From Lamellibrachia satsuma (lineage: Eukaryota > Annelida > Polychaeta > Sabellida > Siboglinidae): a stretch of 64,000 nt of DNA. The notes below the pieces were generated by a model that saw only the letters and a program-made list of their open reading frames with translations, did not search any database and was not told the origin of the DNA. The position numbers and the translations under genes were made by a program. This document shows, piece after piece, positions 39,486 to 51,335 of this stretch (its first letter is position 1; every line of letters starts with the position of its first letter). The stretch covers positions 181,209 to 245,208 of the forward strand of contig BSQZ01000081.1 in NCBI GenBank assembly GCA_033239005.1. Direction: 5' to 3'.

Positions 39486-40385
39486 CGTGTAGCTACATCT
39501 TGTATATCTGACCTCATCGTCCGACCGCCAGATACCGATATGTTCATATATGTTGCTTCTGTACTGTGGTAATCGAATAGAGCGGAACGTGAACATTGAC
39601 ACAGGTTTTGCAAACAAAAGACGACTGATGGATATGAAATGCCTCATCCGTAAACACGGTGAACTGATGTGTTCAGCAAAGCTTACACTGCTTACATTTT
39701 TGGGTGCGTCTCTACCAGCGCATTCATTCGCAAGGGGAGAATCACAACCAGACAGACTTTGACAAAGCATCCTGTGTTTGTGGATGTTTTCGGGACACTT
39801 GGCGAGACAGACGGCGTTCCTGAAGGTAGTCAGACCGAGCTGGAGAAGTTTGTTTGTTGTATGTATGGTAAACCATCATACACGTAATGTCTACAAACTA
39901 CGCAATGACTTGACCAGGCAGAAATTCCACAGAGAATCTGGGCCACCACTTTCCAGCTATGGTGGAATCGACCTGAGTATCTTGCCACAATGACGATCGT
40001 CACTGAAGGTGCAGGTTTAAGGGTCAGTTACCAAATTCAAATATGGAAGAGAGCGCATCTTCTATGTCCATACATCCCCACCCCAGTTCGAAATGGGATG
40101 AAGATCGACGAGAATGGAAGTCTGGAATACGACTGGACTGAAGGTGACATCCTTCCACAAGAGTCGATTCACATTCTGCTTGAGAATGCCCTTGACATTG
40201 ACAGTGACGACGATGAGGAGAACATACGTGTGGCCAGCCTATTGGACATCATCTACGATGACGGAGATGACGATTTTGAGGACAACTCAACTGCACTGAC
40301 TGTTGACCAATGCTTCCAGCATGTTGACCGAAACAACTTATTTTAAGTAGTATTTAATACAAAATGAAAAAGTATGTTTATGCGT

Positions 40386-40766
<381 letters not shown>

Positions 40767-41040
40767 TATAAAATGTTTTTATACCTTTCCATCGATACCA
40801 CATTTCGTATGGTTAGATATGATGTTTAACGTATTATGCGTGCTTATCTATCCCTACCCCCATATTACGTTTTTCAGCTCATTGGTCATACTTCCAGACA
40901 CTTCCTGTCGAACAGGCAGCAATTGCCAAGTGCTAATCAACTAGATTTCAAATTGCTATTATATAAGGTCATCCAAAAATACTGTCTTGAAAATACTCAA
41001 GGGGGATGGGGAGTTATACCTGGCCCACGGACTACTCCTT
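40767..41040. other. Interval with a dispersed-repeat segment
   Basis: Around 40,920-40,990 a segment reads [17 protein letters not shown] and resembles the minus-strand sequence near 37,300. Nothing else is recognised. Confidence 0.35.
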
Positions 41041-41064
41041 TTTAGGATGATGCAAATGTTCTCG

Positions 41065-41855
41065 TGTTTTTGTTGTTTGGCGGAGTCTGGTGTTGGGGAT
41101 GGTCTCAATCAATGTGTTTTGTTGTTTGGCGGTGTCTGGTGTTGGGGATAGTCTCAATGAAGGTGTTTTGTTGTTTGCGGTGTCTGGTGTTGGGAATGGT
41201 CTCAATCAAAGTGTTTTGTTGTTTGGCGGTGTCTGGTGTTGGGGGAGGTCTCAATCAATGTGTTTTGTTGTTTGGCGGTGTCTGGTGTTGGGAATGGTCT
41301 CAATCAAAGTGTTTTGTTGTTTGGCGGTGTCTGGTGTTGGGGGTGGTCTCAATCAACGTGTTTTGTTGTTTGGCGGTGTCTGGTGTTGGGAATGGTCTCA
41401 ATCAAAGTGTTTTGTTGTTTGGCGGTGTCTGGTGTTGGGGGTGGTCTCAATCAACGTGTTTTGTTGTTTGGCGGTGTCTGGTGTTGGGAATGGTCTCAAT
41501 CAAAGTGTTTTGTTGTTTGGCGGTGTCTGGTGTTGGGAATGGTCTCAATCAAAGTGTTTTGTTGTTTGGCGGTGTCTGGTGTTGGGGATGGTCTCAATCA
41601 ACGTGTTTTGTTGTTTGGCGGTGTCTGGTGTTGGGGGTGGTCTCAATCAATGTGTTTTGTTGTTTGGCGGTATCTGGTGTTGGGGATGGTCTCAATCAAT
41701 GTGTTTTTTTTTTGTTTGGCGGTGTCTGGTGTTGGGGATGGTCTTAATCAATGTGTTTTATTGTTTGGCAGTGTCTGGTGTTGGGGATGGTCTCAATCAA
41801 TGTGTTTTGTTGTTTGGCGGTGTCTGGTGTTGGGGATGGTCTCAATCAATGCATA
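41065..41855. repeat. 49-bp minisatellite, about 16 copies
   Basis: The unit contains tgttttgttgtttggcggtg, then tctggtgttggg, then a variable gat/aat/ggt, then ggtctcaatcaa. Measured steps are 48-49 bp. Variant units alternate through the array. Confidence 0.95.
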
Positions 41856-42520
41856 CAATATTGTTATTAATATTATTATAAGTAACATTTATACATAAGA
41901 AGTAACATGATATTTCCGCTTACAAACTACACATGAAGCTCAAGAAGAAATATTAAAGCACTGTAGTATGTACTATTAATGGACTACAGTAATACAATAT
42001 TGTAATCCACACATTTATCAGTATGCCATATTTATGTACTGCATAGTACAACTCCTAATAAAGGTGGTATCAAATAGATCATAATTGTTCACTGAGCATA
42101 AAAAAATCGTCATTGGTTGCCTAACAAAACACACACTTAGAAACATGACGATTCTTGACAAAACATATCCATTTGGGATATAAGTCTCATATTAGCGCAC
42201 CCTTGCGAGGCCTCGTCACTCAGTAAGGAATGACAACATAACATTTCTCGCGTTAATTTGGCTTAATTTATTTCGATTTTTTTACCGAATTTTTCCGTTG
42301 CGCCGCTACATGATAGCATGGGTGACTAGTCTTGCCTCCCCCCGGCCTCCTTTGGGAGATCAAAAAAAACGTCGGTTAGGGCACACAGAATACTTTATCT
42401 AGAAAGCTGATTGTAGAGCTTCCGTTTCTCCGTTTCAAACATTACAAAAAAGTGCCAAATTCGTTTTTAAAAAATGTCATCCTGCTTCCTGTGGTATGTT
42501 TTCATTTAAGAAATAACGTT
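41856..42520. other. Intergenic DNA, nothing recognised
   Basis: No legible gene or repeat period. Confidence 0.35.
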
Positions 42521-42524
42521 TATT

Positions 42525-42612
42525 TGATGAATGTGTAAATGCTGGCAGTGTGAATATGTTTAAAGAACTAAATTGACAAATATCTCATAGATGAATAATC
42601 GTTCGACTCTCG
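42525..42612 (+). mobile_element. CR1-like LINE 3'-end remnant
   Basis: The plus strand reads NAGSVNMFKELN then QISHR, followed by gttcgactctcggcac. This matches the C terminus (ASSVNMFKNKVDTYIRR) and the gttggactctcg of the 3' UTR of the LINE at 24,612-27,600. It is a very short decayed piece. Confidence 0.45.
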
Positions 42613-42692
42613 GCACATAAAAACAAAAAAGTCATGGGTTTCGGGTTATGCACCTAAGAAATAATAACGACTAACCGTGTTTGCGTCCAAAA

Positions 42693-42925
42693 CAGCACGG
42701 CCAACAGCATGGCCAACAGCATGGCCAACAGCATGGCCAACAGCAAGGCCAACAGCACGGCCAACAGCATGGTCAACAGCACGACCAATAGCACGGCCAA
42801 AAGCACGGCCAACAGCACGGCCAACAGCATGGCCAACAGCACGGCCAACAGCACGGCCAACAGCACGGCCAACAGCACGGCCAACAGCATGGCCAACAGC
42901 ACGGCCATCAGCATGGCCATATCCC
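42693..42925. repeat. 12-bp minisatellite, about 19 copies
   Basis: The unit cacggccaacag (variants catggc, aaggcc) is a multiple of three, so several frames stay open (AVGR, LLAV, NSTA words). No gene is implied. Confidence 0.95.
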
Positions 42926-43016
42926 ATGTATGTCGCGGCTCATGAAATTAAAATGATGTGTGTTCATCAAGATTTTCCTAGTAAACCACTGGCGAGTAGT
43001 TGCAAATAGTTATGCT

Positions 43017-43253
43017 TTAATATGTGCATAGGCCAAAAACCGTGACTTTGTTTCCCTTTAATGGCTCAGTTGTCCACTTACCATCTGTTTTTTGTTTTGA
43101 AAAATCTACTTTATACTGATATTGTCCGCGAGATAGCACGACAGTCACAGTAATGTTGACTTCTTTCTGTCCACCGTGTGGCGCCACTATTTTTGCTACA
43201 CACCGTGTCCATGAATATAGCGTTTCACCTGAGCTATCACCGAATCCCTGCAT
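43017..43253 (-). CDS. Small unassigned open frame, 78 codons
   Basis: The minus-strand frame from ATG at 43,253 begins MQGFGDSSGETLYSW and contains VVLSRGQYQYKVDF followed by DGKW. This pattern loosely recalls glycogen-binding CBM48 modules (G.Y.YKF.VDG.W), but one short match is not enough to assign it. There is no array or known transposon in it. It may be a single exon or chance. Confidence 0.2.
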   Translation of the reverse strand: MQGFGDSSGETLYSWTRCVAKIVAPHGGQKEVNITVTVVLSRGQYQYKVDFSKQKTDGKWTTEPLKGNKVTVFGLCTY

Positions 43254-43389
43254 TATGGTAGTGCTCACTCACGCACAGACTGCAGCAGTCGTTGTTGTGA
43301 ATCACTAGGGTGGATTCATCCAGTAATTAAACTATTTGAAGACATGAAGTAATCGCATTTTATACTTATTGCTGAGCTAATATAACGCA

Positions 43390-43850
<461 letters not shown>

Positions 43851-43854
43851 GTCC

Positions 43855-44560
43855 CAGGACTTCCTCTCCTGTCTGCTCTGAGCATTCCTGCAGTTCTTCC
43901 CATGATGCTGACTTCTCTTCTGTTGTCCATCTATTCAATTGTTCTATCACCTTGATGTTAAACTCATCTCTTTGTTCCTCCTGTTTGAGTTGGTGCCATT
44001 TCACCTTCCTATTTCTTGGTATTCTTATTTCCCTGTGTCCTAGCACCAGTGTCATGTCAGCCACTAGTATCATGTGTTGTCTTGAGATGCTTTCACCTGG
44101 AATCACCTTGAGGTTAGCTCTTCTTAGCATGATATAGTTGTCTCATCCTGCACACTCTTGTAAGTGATGTAGTGGTCCTTCCGTTTCCTGAAGAACGTGT
44201 TCCCAGTGCCAAGTTGAAAGCCTGTGCGAAGTTTAGTGCACTCTCTCATTCCTCGTTTATGACACTACAGCTGAAACCTCCATGTAAACTCTCAAATCCG
44301 ATGTCGTCCTCTCCCACATGAGCATTCGGGTCTGCCCCAATGATAACTGTCTCTAAGATGTTCTCCAGCCAGTCCTTCTTGGTGATGATCCCAACGCCAT
44401 TCCGTTTGTTTGTCATCCCACCGTAGAACAGCTTGAAACCTCCTCCAATCTCTCTCGCATTGGCTCCCGACTACCTTGTCTCATGCACGCACGCTATCTC
44501 CTGCACTACAGTGTGTGCCCTTCGTCAGTAGCTGTTCTGTTCTTCCATCGGAGTTGTCCG
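43855..44560 (-). mobile_element. RTE-type LINE endonuclease remnant
   Basis: The minus strand reads REIGGGFKLFYGG, KRNGVGIITKKDWLENIL, VIIGADPNAHVGEDDIGFES, HGGFSCSVINEE and (shifted) FRKRKDHYITYK, then [19 protein letters not shown]. This is the order of the apurinic-type endonuclease domain of RTE/BovB-like LINEs (and of the derived CFDP2 genes). It ends [11 protein letters not shown] by running into the simple repeat. Frameshifts and stops show it is dead. The reverse transcriptase part is absent. Confidence 0.7.
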
Positions 44561-44692
44561 TTGCACCTTCCTATATCGTCTATGTGTTTTTTTTAACTTC
44601 TTTGGCGGTCTTAACGTTCTCGCGTTCCATGATCCTGTTGCGCTGTTGTGTCTGTCACGGATGTTTGATGTTGTGGTTTCACCAGTAATATA

Positions 44693-46005
44693 CAGTCATT
44701 CCTCTCCAGACAGTCATTCCTCTCCAGACAGTCATTCCTCTCCAGGTAGTCATTCCTCTCCAGACAGTCATTCCTCTCTAGACAGTCATTCCTCTCCAGA
44801 CAGTCATTCCTCTCCAGGTAGTCATTCCTCTCCAGGTAGTCATTCCTCTCCAGACAGTCATTCCTCTCCAGGTAGTCATTCCTCTCTAGACAGTCATTCC
44901 TCTCTAGACAGTCATTCCTCTCCAGGTAGTCATTCCTCTCTAGACAGTCATTCCTCTCCAGGTAGTCATTCCTCTCCAGACAGTCATTCCTCTCCAGGTA
45001 GTCATTCCTCTCCAGACAGTCATTCCTCTCTAGACAGTCATTCCTCTCCAGACAGTCATTCCTCTCCAGGTAGTCATTCCTCTCCAGGTAGTCATTCCTC
45101 TCCAGACAGTCATTCCTCTCTAGACAGTCATTCCTCTCCAGACAGTCATTCCTCTCCAGGTAGTCATTCCTCTCCAGACAGTCATTCCTCTCTAGACAGT
45201 CATTCCTCTCCAGACAGTCATTCCTCTCCAGGTAGTCATTCCTCTCCAGGTAGTCATTCCTCTCCAGACAGTCATTCCTCTCTAGACAGTCATTCCTCTC
45301 TAGACAGTCATTCCTCTCTAGACAGTCATTCCTCTCCAGACAGTCATTCCTCTCCAGGTAGTCATTCCTCTCCAGGTAGTCATTCCTCTCCAGACAGTCA
45401 TTCCTCTCTAGACAGTCATTCCTCTCCAGACAGTCATTCCTCTCCAGGTAGTCATTCCTCTCCAGGTAGTCATTCCTCTCCAGACAGTCATTCCTCTCTA
45501 GACAGTCATTCCTCTCCAGACAGTCATTCCTCTCCAGGTAGTCATTCCTCTCCAGGTAGTCATTCCTCTCCAGACAGTCATTCCTCTCTAGACAGTCATT
45601 CCTCTCCAGACAGTCATTCCTCTCCAGGTAGTCATTCCTCTCCAGGTAGTCATTCCTCTCCAGACAGTCATTCCTCTCCAGACAGTCATTCCTCTCCAGA
45701 CAGTCATTCCTCTCCAGACAGTCATTCCTCTCTAGACAGTCATTCCTCTCCAGACAGTCATTCCTCTCCAGGTAGTCATTCCTCTCCAGGTAGTCATTCC
45801 TCTCTAGACAGTCATTCCTCTCCAGGTAGTCATTCCTCTCTAGACAGTCATTCCTCTCCAGGTAGTCATTCCTCTCTAGACAGTCATTCCTCTCTAGACA
45901 GTCATTCCTCTCCAGGTAGTCATTCCTCTCTAGACAGTCATTCCTCTCCAGGTAGTCATTCCTCTCCAGGTAGTCATTCCTCTCCAGACAGTCATTCCTC
46001 TCCAG
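44693..46005. repeat. 18-bp minisatellite, about 73 copies, with a 90-bp higher-order repeat
   Basis: The unit cattcctctccagacagt has two variable spots (tcca/tcta and gaca/ggta). Coding the units by plus-strand translation (PD, LD, PG), the five-unit pattern PD-LD-PD-PG-PG recurs several times in the middle of the array, that is, a 90-bp higher-order unit. Both strands are open for about 475 codons (SHSSPD on plus, LERNDC/LERNDY on minus) solely because 18 is a multiple of three. Confidence 0.96.
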
Positions 46006-46960
46006 TCGGTAATCGTTCTCCAGGCGCCTCTCCAATCCTCACGGAAACGACCAGTACGAGGTGGACGAGGCTGGCGTGAGCCAGGGACATCAGCAGACTA
46101 CTAAATTCACTTTTCACTCCTTCCATTGTGAAAGGGACCATCTGATCATGACCCAGGTGGCGCTGCTGGCGTCTCGACCGTCGGCGTCTCATTCAGAGGC
46201 AAGGGCTTTGTTAGTCGAATAAAGCATTCTTATTTTGAACCGAATGTCAATCCTTTCTTTACCTGTGTCTACAATTAGCCTTCCCACAACTAATTTGAAG
46301 GAAACAACAGACATTGCATTTTGCCAAATGGCTGGGTCGTAACTAACGATGAGGTAGACACATTGTTGGCCCAGTTCGTTAGACAAACATTAATTAGAAC
46401 AGCGATATACGTACGAGTCATCGACCTTTCAGGGCCTATTATTTGTGGTTGTTGCCAGCACTACATACATAGCCCAGGTGCGCTGAATCTATTTATTCTT
46501 TTTTATGAATCAGTTACAGCAACTCGGAGACGTCTAGTCTCTTGAGAAAAGAAGAAGTTATCACTGCGTATTTATGTGTGATTGATTATAAATAGGACGA
46601 GGTGTCTCTTTATAGTCACAAGACGATCGATTTGGCCTAAAATCTGCCACAGTCAGCCGCAACAGGTCATCCGCTCAGTTCACACCGCGGCCTGGCACCT
46701 ATTCACGCGACGCTACATAACTTATTCGAAACAAAAATAGCAACCGTCGTCGCTGGACCAGCCATTTACCTCGATGTACTACCTAATTCATTCAGTTATT
46801 TCTGTCCAATCGCTTTGAAACACGGCTCTACACGTAGCGCGTGCACAAGCTGTTAAGTACAACTGTTTAAGGTCAGTCTGCCTGTATGTTTGACATTTTT
46901 ATGGCGATCTCGGCCGTAGCAAAAACACCACTTCGGCTTGTTTTCTTTATTACAGCTAAA
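46006..46960. other. Intergenic DNA, nothing recognised
   Basis: No domain-bearing frame, array or inverted end is seen. Confidence 0.35.
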
Positions 46961-46964
46961 GGTC

Positions 46965-47460
46965 GCAACGTGGACCTCAAACTTATAGTCGCAAGGTGGA
47001 TCACTGATTAAAGGTCACATTGTCGACTAGTCATTGAAGGTCTCAAGGTGGACCACTGATTCAGTGGCGTACTTTGGGAGAGGGCATTGAACCATGTCCC
47101 AAGATGGGCAACTGATTAATGGTCGCAATGTGGACGAATCATCTATACTACTAAGGTAGACCAATGATTAATGATCACAATGTGACGAATCATCTATAGT
47201 ATTAAGGTAGACCACTGGTTAATGGTCGCAGTGTGGACCACTAATCAATGGACTCAGGGTAGACTACTGATTACTGGTCGCAATGTGGACCACTAATCAA
47301 GGATCTCAGGGTAGACTATTGATTACTGATCGCAATGTGGACCACTAATCAATGGTCTCAAGGTAAATGACTGATTAATGGTCGCAATAAGGTGGGCCAC
47401 TAATCAATTGTCTTAAGGTAGACCACTGATTAATGGTCGCAATGTGGACCATATATTAAT
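46965..47460. repeat. Degenerate tandem repeat, period irregular (about 30-60 bp)
   Basis: Phrases such as gaccactgattaatggtcgc and aatgtggaccactaatcaat recur about a dozen times with many changes and length shifts. This looks like an old array. Confidence 0.8.
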
Positions 47461-47769
47461 TATTAAGTATCACATAGTTGACCCTTTAAGATAACAAAAC
47501 GGGCATAATTCCGACAAAGATGCATGCCTCCTAAGCAAACCGCGTTTCTTTTATTTGTGGGTACCACTGTGGGATAACTTTAAGGCACACCTTGTTATTC
47601 TAGTAAGCGGAGTACACCGCTGTGGTCAGAGAACCAGACATGGGGCAATCAGCGGTGAAGGCAGACAGAGAAACAGAACCAGCAATTGTCGGCAGAGTAC
47701 GACAAGAGTGTTCACTAATTCCAGTGCTGTTCAACACAGCCAGTGTTAATGAATCATTAGAAGAACTCA

Positions 47770-47980
47770 AGGTTTGTTGACAATGGGTGAACACAACGAG
47801 GTTTGTTAACAATGGGTGAACACAACGAGGTTTGTTGACAATGGGTGAACACAACGAGGTTTGTTGACAATGGGTGAACACAACGAGGTTTGTTGACAAT
47901 GGGTGAACACAACGAGGTTTGTTGACAATGGGTGAACACAACGAGGTTTGTTGACAATGGGTGAACACAACGAGGTTTGC
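47770..47980. repeat. 29-bp minisatellite, 7 copies
   Basis: The unit aatgggtgaacacaacgagg plus tttgttgac repeats at 29-bp steps (47,781, 47,810) nearly without change. Confidence 0.95.
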
Positions 47981-47984
47981 AGTT

Positions 47985-48175
47985 GATTAGACACTCGTAG
48001 CAAGTTCTGAAGTTTGGATGCTGATTTAACAAGATTGCCATCAAAAGCAAAACAGTCCAATGTCAAGTGGACAAGGAAACCATTGGTTTATCGGGTATCC
48101 AACGATTATCCATCTATGTGTAACCCACCCTATTATATTTGTCAATTTTGTTTTTAAACTCAGTGAAGATACAGT
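47985..48175 (-). mobile_element. CR1-like LINE 3'-end remnant
   Basis: gatttaacaagattgccatc, aagtggacaaggaaaccatt, ggtatccaac and gtcaattttgtttttaaac correspond in order to the 3' UTR and last codons of the LINE copy at 54,800-57,586 (same orientation), with clear divergence. It abuts the 29-bp array. Confidence 0.65.
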
Positions 48176-48654
48176 ATTCTGTGGTCAAGCTTGTCTTGTT
48201 TACTCCGGTCAGTGTTTAGCCATGTCATAATTAACAACGTTTTATCAATGTTAGAAAACTAACGTAACTTGAACAGAGAAGAGGAATATTTTGGAATGAG
48301 ACAAATGTGGTAAAGATAACAATCAATGGAGATGGAGTATGTGTATGTTTTGAGATACAGGGACAAAAACGTGAACAAGTGAGTTTATATGCATGGGATG
48401 AACCATAGAGTAAGACGGTCGTTGTGATAGTGACGTCATTATATAAGGATAGCCGATAATAAAATGCTACGAACGAAACTACTGAACAAGAGGTTGAAGA
48501 AAACAGTAACAACACATAGTATGGTAGTACCCGATGCAGCAGAGACGTGGTCCTTAAGAAGGAGCATTGTCGAAGTATGGAAAGCTTTGTGCTGTGCGCA
48601 TGGAAGAGGTTGGAACGAACACGTTGGACAGAAAAGAATGAGCAGTGAGATATT

Positions 48655-49730
48655 ATAGACATCGTACAGGAAGAGACGACATGGTACGGGAAGAGACGAA
48701 ATGGTACGGGAAGAGACGAAATGGTACGGGAAGAGACGACATCGTACGGGAAGAGACAACATCGTACGGGAAGAGACGAAATGGTAGGGAAGAGACAACA
48801 TGGTACGGGAAGAGACGACATGGATCGGGAAGAGACGACATGGTGCGGGAAGAGACGACATCGTATGGGAAGAGACGACATCGTATGGGAAGAGACGACA
48901 TGGATCGGGTAGAGACGACATGGAACGGGAAGAGACGACATCGTATGGGAAGAGACGACATCGTATGGGAAGAGACGACATGGATCGGGTAGAGACGACA
49001 TCGTACGGAAAGAGACGACATCGTACGGAAAGAGACGACATGGTACGGGAAGAGACGACATGGGTCGGGAGGAGACGACATGGATCGGGAAGAGACGACA
49101 TCGTACGGGAAGAGATGACATGGTACGGGAAGAGACGACATGGACATTGTACGGGAAGAGACGACATCGTACGGGAAGAGACGACATGGGTCGGAAAGAG
49201 ACGACATGGATCGGGAAGAGACGACATCTTATGGAAAGAGACGACATCGTATGGGAAGAGACGACATGGATCGGGTAGAGACGACATCGTACGGGAAGAG
49301 ACGACATGGGTCGGGAAGAGACGACATGGATCGGGAAGAGACGACATCGTACGGGAAGAGACGACATGGTACGGGAAAAGACGACATGGATTGGGAAGAG
49401 ACGACATCGTACGGGAAGAGACGACATGGATCGGGAAGAGACGACATCATACGGGAAGAGACGACTTGGTACGGGAAGAGACGACATGGATCGGGAAGAG
49501 ACGACATCGTACGGGAAGAGACGACATGGTACGGGAAGAGACGACATGGATCGGGAAGAGAAGACATCGTACGGGAAAAGACGACATCGTATGAGAAGAG
49601 ACGACATGGATCGGGTAGAGACGATATGGATCGGGAAGAGACGACATCGTACGGGAAGAGACGACATCGTATGGGAAGAGACGACATGGGTCGGGAAGAG
49701 ACGACATCGTCGGGAAGAGACGACATGGTG
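48655..49730. repeat. 20-bp minisatellite, about 53 copies, with a variable 5-mer
   Basis: A fixed core gggaagagacgacat alternates with a variable five-base word (cgtac, cgtat, ggtac, ggatc, gggtc). Frames on both strands stay open for long stretches as a by-product. Variants follow one another in a non-random, partly repeated order. Confidence 0.96.
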
Positions 49731-49734
49731 TAAA

Positions 49735-50640
49735 GTATATGTCAGTTTGGCTTAATTAGTTTTTAATAAGTTTAATCGTTAATAGTTAAACCACCCAAGT
49801 GGATATTGACAAAATCCATATGGTGCCAAAGACGGTAATGGTTATACGCTTCAGTCCTCCCTTTAATGTTGACATTTGCTCAATTGTTCTGACCTCGGAG
49901 GTCAACGTAATTGGGGAACTGAGATGGAGCCCTGCATGGGAACCATGGATTTGGCCAAGCTCCAAGAGTTCAAAAGTTTAACGTGCAAACTGGGCAAGGA
50001 AGTGCTGGCTGATGTCATTGTCCAGTGGTTGAGACGGTGGGTGGATTTAACAAGTTGACCAATGGTAAAGCGTATTCAGTATTTAAGCAATCACAGCGCC
50101 TCTAGTGACAGCATCTGATTTTGGGAAACTGAGAGTATAAATACCCCGGAAGAGCGTTTCCAAGGGGCGGGCAGGACTATTTTTAATTCACACTGATGTG
50201 TGTAGTCATGCCGAATTTTAGGCATCAAAATTGTCAGCAAGGGTGGTCCTGGCGGGCTAAGAGTCTATATACATTTTAAGTAATGTTTACATTCACTACT
50301 TTTCGTTAGGGTTTACAGTGATATATATCTTGATGTACAAGGTTAAAATCGCTTCGAACCTGGAGAACAATGAGTTGACTACACGTCTGTGGTACTCTAT
50401 GTATTCAAACTCAGTTATAAATCTCGAACTGGCGAACGCAAAGAAGACTGACAACACATCTACATCTGTGAGAAATGCCTCCGGGACTACTTCGTGCGGC
50501 CTTGAAGATAAGAAGGGGGAGGCATATATCTTACAACGGTTCGGGAACAGAGAACACTGGTGGAGATTACCAAGAAGAGACAAACTTATTGTATAGACTG
50601 AGAGAGGGACGAACACATGTAAACATGAAATGGTAGGCAG
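49735..50640. other. Intergenic DNA with unassigned short frames
   Basis: A plus-strand frame at 50,318-50,596 (92 codons) and short frames near 49,800-50,058 have no recognised domain. A TATA-like word (gtataaatac) lies near 50,134, without a following gene that I can support. Confidence 0.3.
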
Positions 50641-50850
50641 AAAACCGGGCATCGTCGTCATCACCGCCATCACCCTCATCACTGTCGCCACCACCACTAT
50701 CATCGTCACGAAAACTCATCATCACCATCATCATTACTCTGTTATTACCGTCTTCACCATCATCACATTGGTCAGAGTCACGCCGTCATTACACTCATTA
50801 CCAGTGTAACAGCCATCCCTCTCATCACCGTTACGACTGTCATCATAACT
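50641..50850. repeat. Imperfect CAT/CAC trinucleotide-rich tract
   Basis: Words such as catcaccatcatc and catcgtcgtcatc recur over about 200 bp. Confidence 0.75.
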
Positions 50851-51131
50851 ATACCACAGCTTTTATGTATACCTAATTGTAGTAATGGGCAGTTTAGGAA
50901 GAAATCTCCCAAAACGTGTTATTTTATTACAGCACGTGTTGTAAACTAAGACCATCTTATTTTATTGCGGATATTTAAATTGCGCTGCTTTTGGAAACAT
51001 TTCACATAAGCGTATCATATAAGTGCCACGTTAGGCGACACATTCCCGTTATCAGCTGTACATGCAACGTTTACTGATATCAAATTATCAAGCACAAGAT
51101 CCATGATATTTCACAATCCACGGAAACAAAT

Positions 51132-51335
51132 ATGGCCGTAGAGAATGATACCCGTTGCGTGCGTGTTGAAATAAAAGGCGCTTCGGCTGTTCAAAATAGA
51201 ATAATATATCAACTGCTTTTATGTATTCTACGCCGTCCGTCGCATGCTACCCTTTCTGAACTGACGATAACGACCACAGACGGCCCGTTTACACATGTAT
51301 TCACGGTAGAACAGCATGGGAAGCGATGTTTATGA
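51132..51335 (+). CDS. Small unassigned open frame, 67 codons
   Basis: Begins MAVENDTRCVRVEIKG in a good start context (aaatATGg) and ends GKRCL. No domain, repeat or transposon similarity is recognised. It could be a first exon or chance. Confidence 0.15.
   Translation: MAVENDTRCVRVEIKGASAVQNRIIYQLLLCILRRPSHATLSELTITTTDGPFTHVFTVEQHGKRCL

Larger units (their letters stand above)
37675..40346 (+). pseudogene. Broken copy of an uncharacterised animal protein family
   Basis: Pieces in order on the plus strand: PRNPVDLTIEQTINRHVKSR and GGIIGFSRYYPAYYRW (37,675-37,994); after a frameshift, FHNFINPFEVEVKKDL; VPWALATSDGLPVKRDKAKL; DDLGAYVVDGNALLQAL (38,437-38,487), then the 53-bp array; FGELSEKVFSLLPKLKRMDF and FVTDTYKDNSIKSAERRRRG with a TGA; WKSFLSNNDNKTHLIRLLL; FFVCGDRC; NVNIDTGFANKRRLMD; FVDVFGTLGETDGVPEGSQT; IWKRAHLLCPYIPTP and an acidic tail ending at TAA (40,346). 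I recall this arrangement from long, function-unknown predicted proteins that are multicopy in cnidarian and other invertebrate genomes. The function is not known to me. At least three frameshifts, a stop, arrays and probable 5' truncation make it a pseudogene. Confidence 0.65.

Noticed and set aside
41064..41898. Frames of 220-263 codons rich in CWC and FCCLAVSGV words
   Set aside because: By-product of the 49-bp array. The word order changes with each unit because 49 is not a multiple of three.
44611..46079. Open frames of about 475 codons on both strands
   Set aside because: They follow entirely from an 18-bp tandem unit with no stop in any used frame. No unique protein sequence flanks them.
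48231..49667. 478-codon minus-strand frame
   Set aside because: It is mostly the 20-bp array read through all three frames in turn. The unique tail has no recognisable domain.
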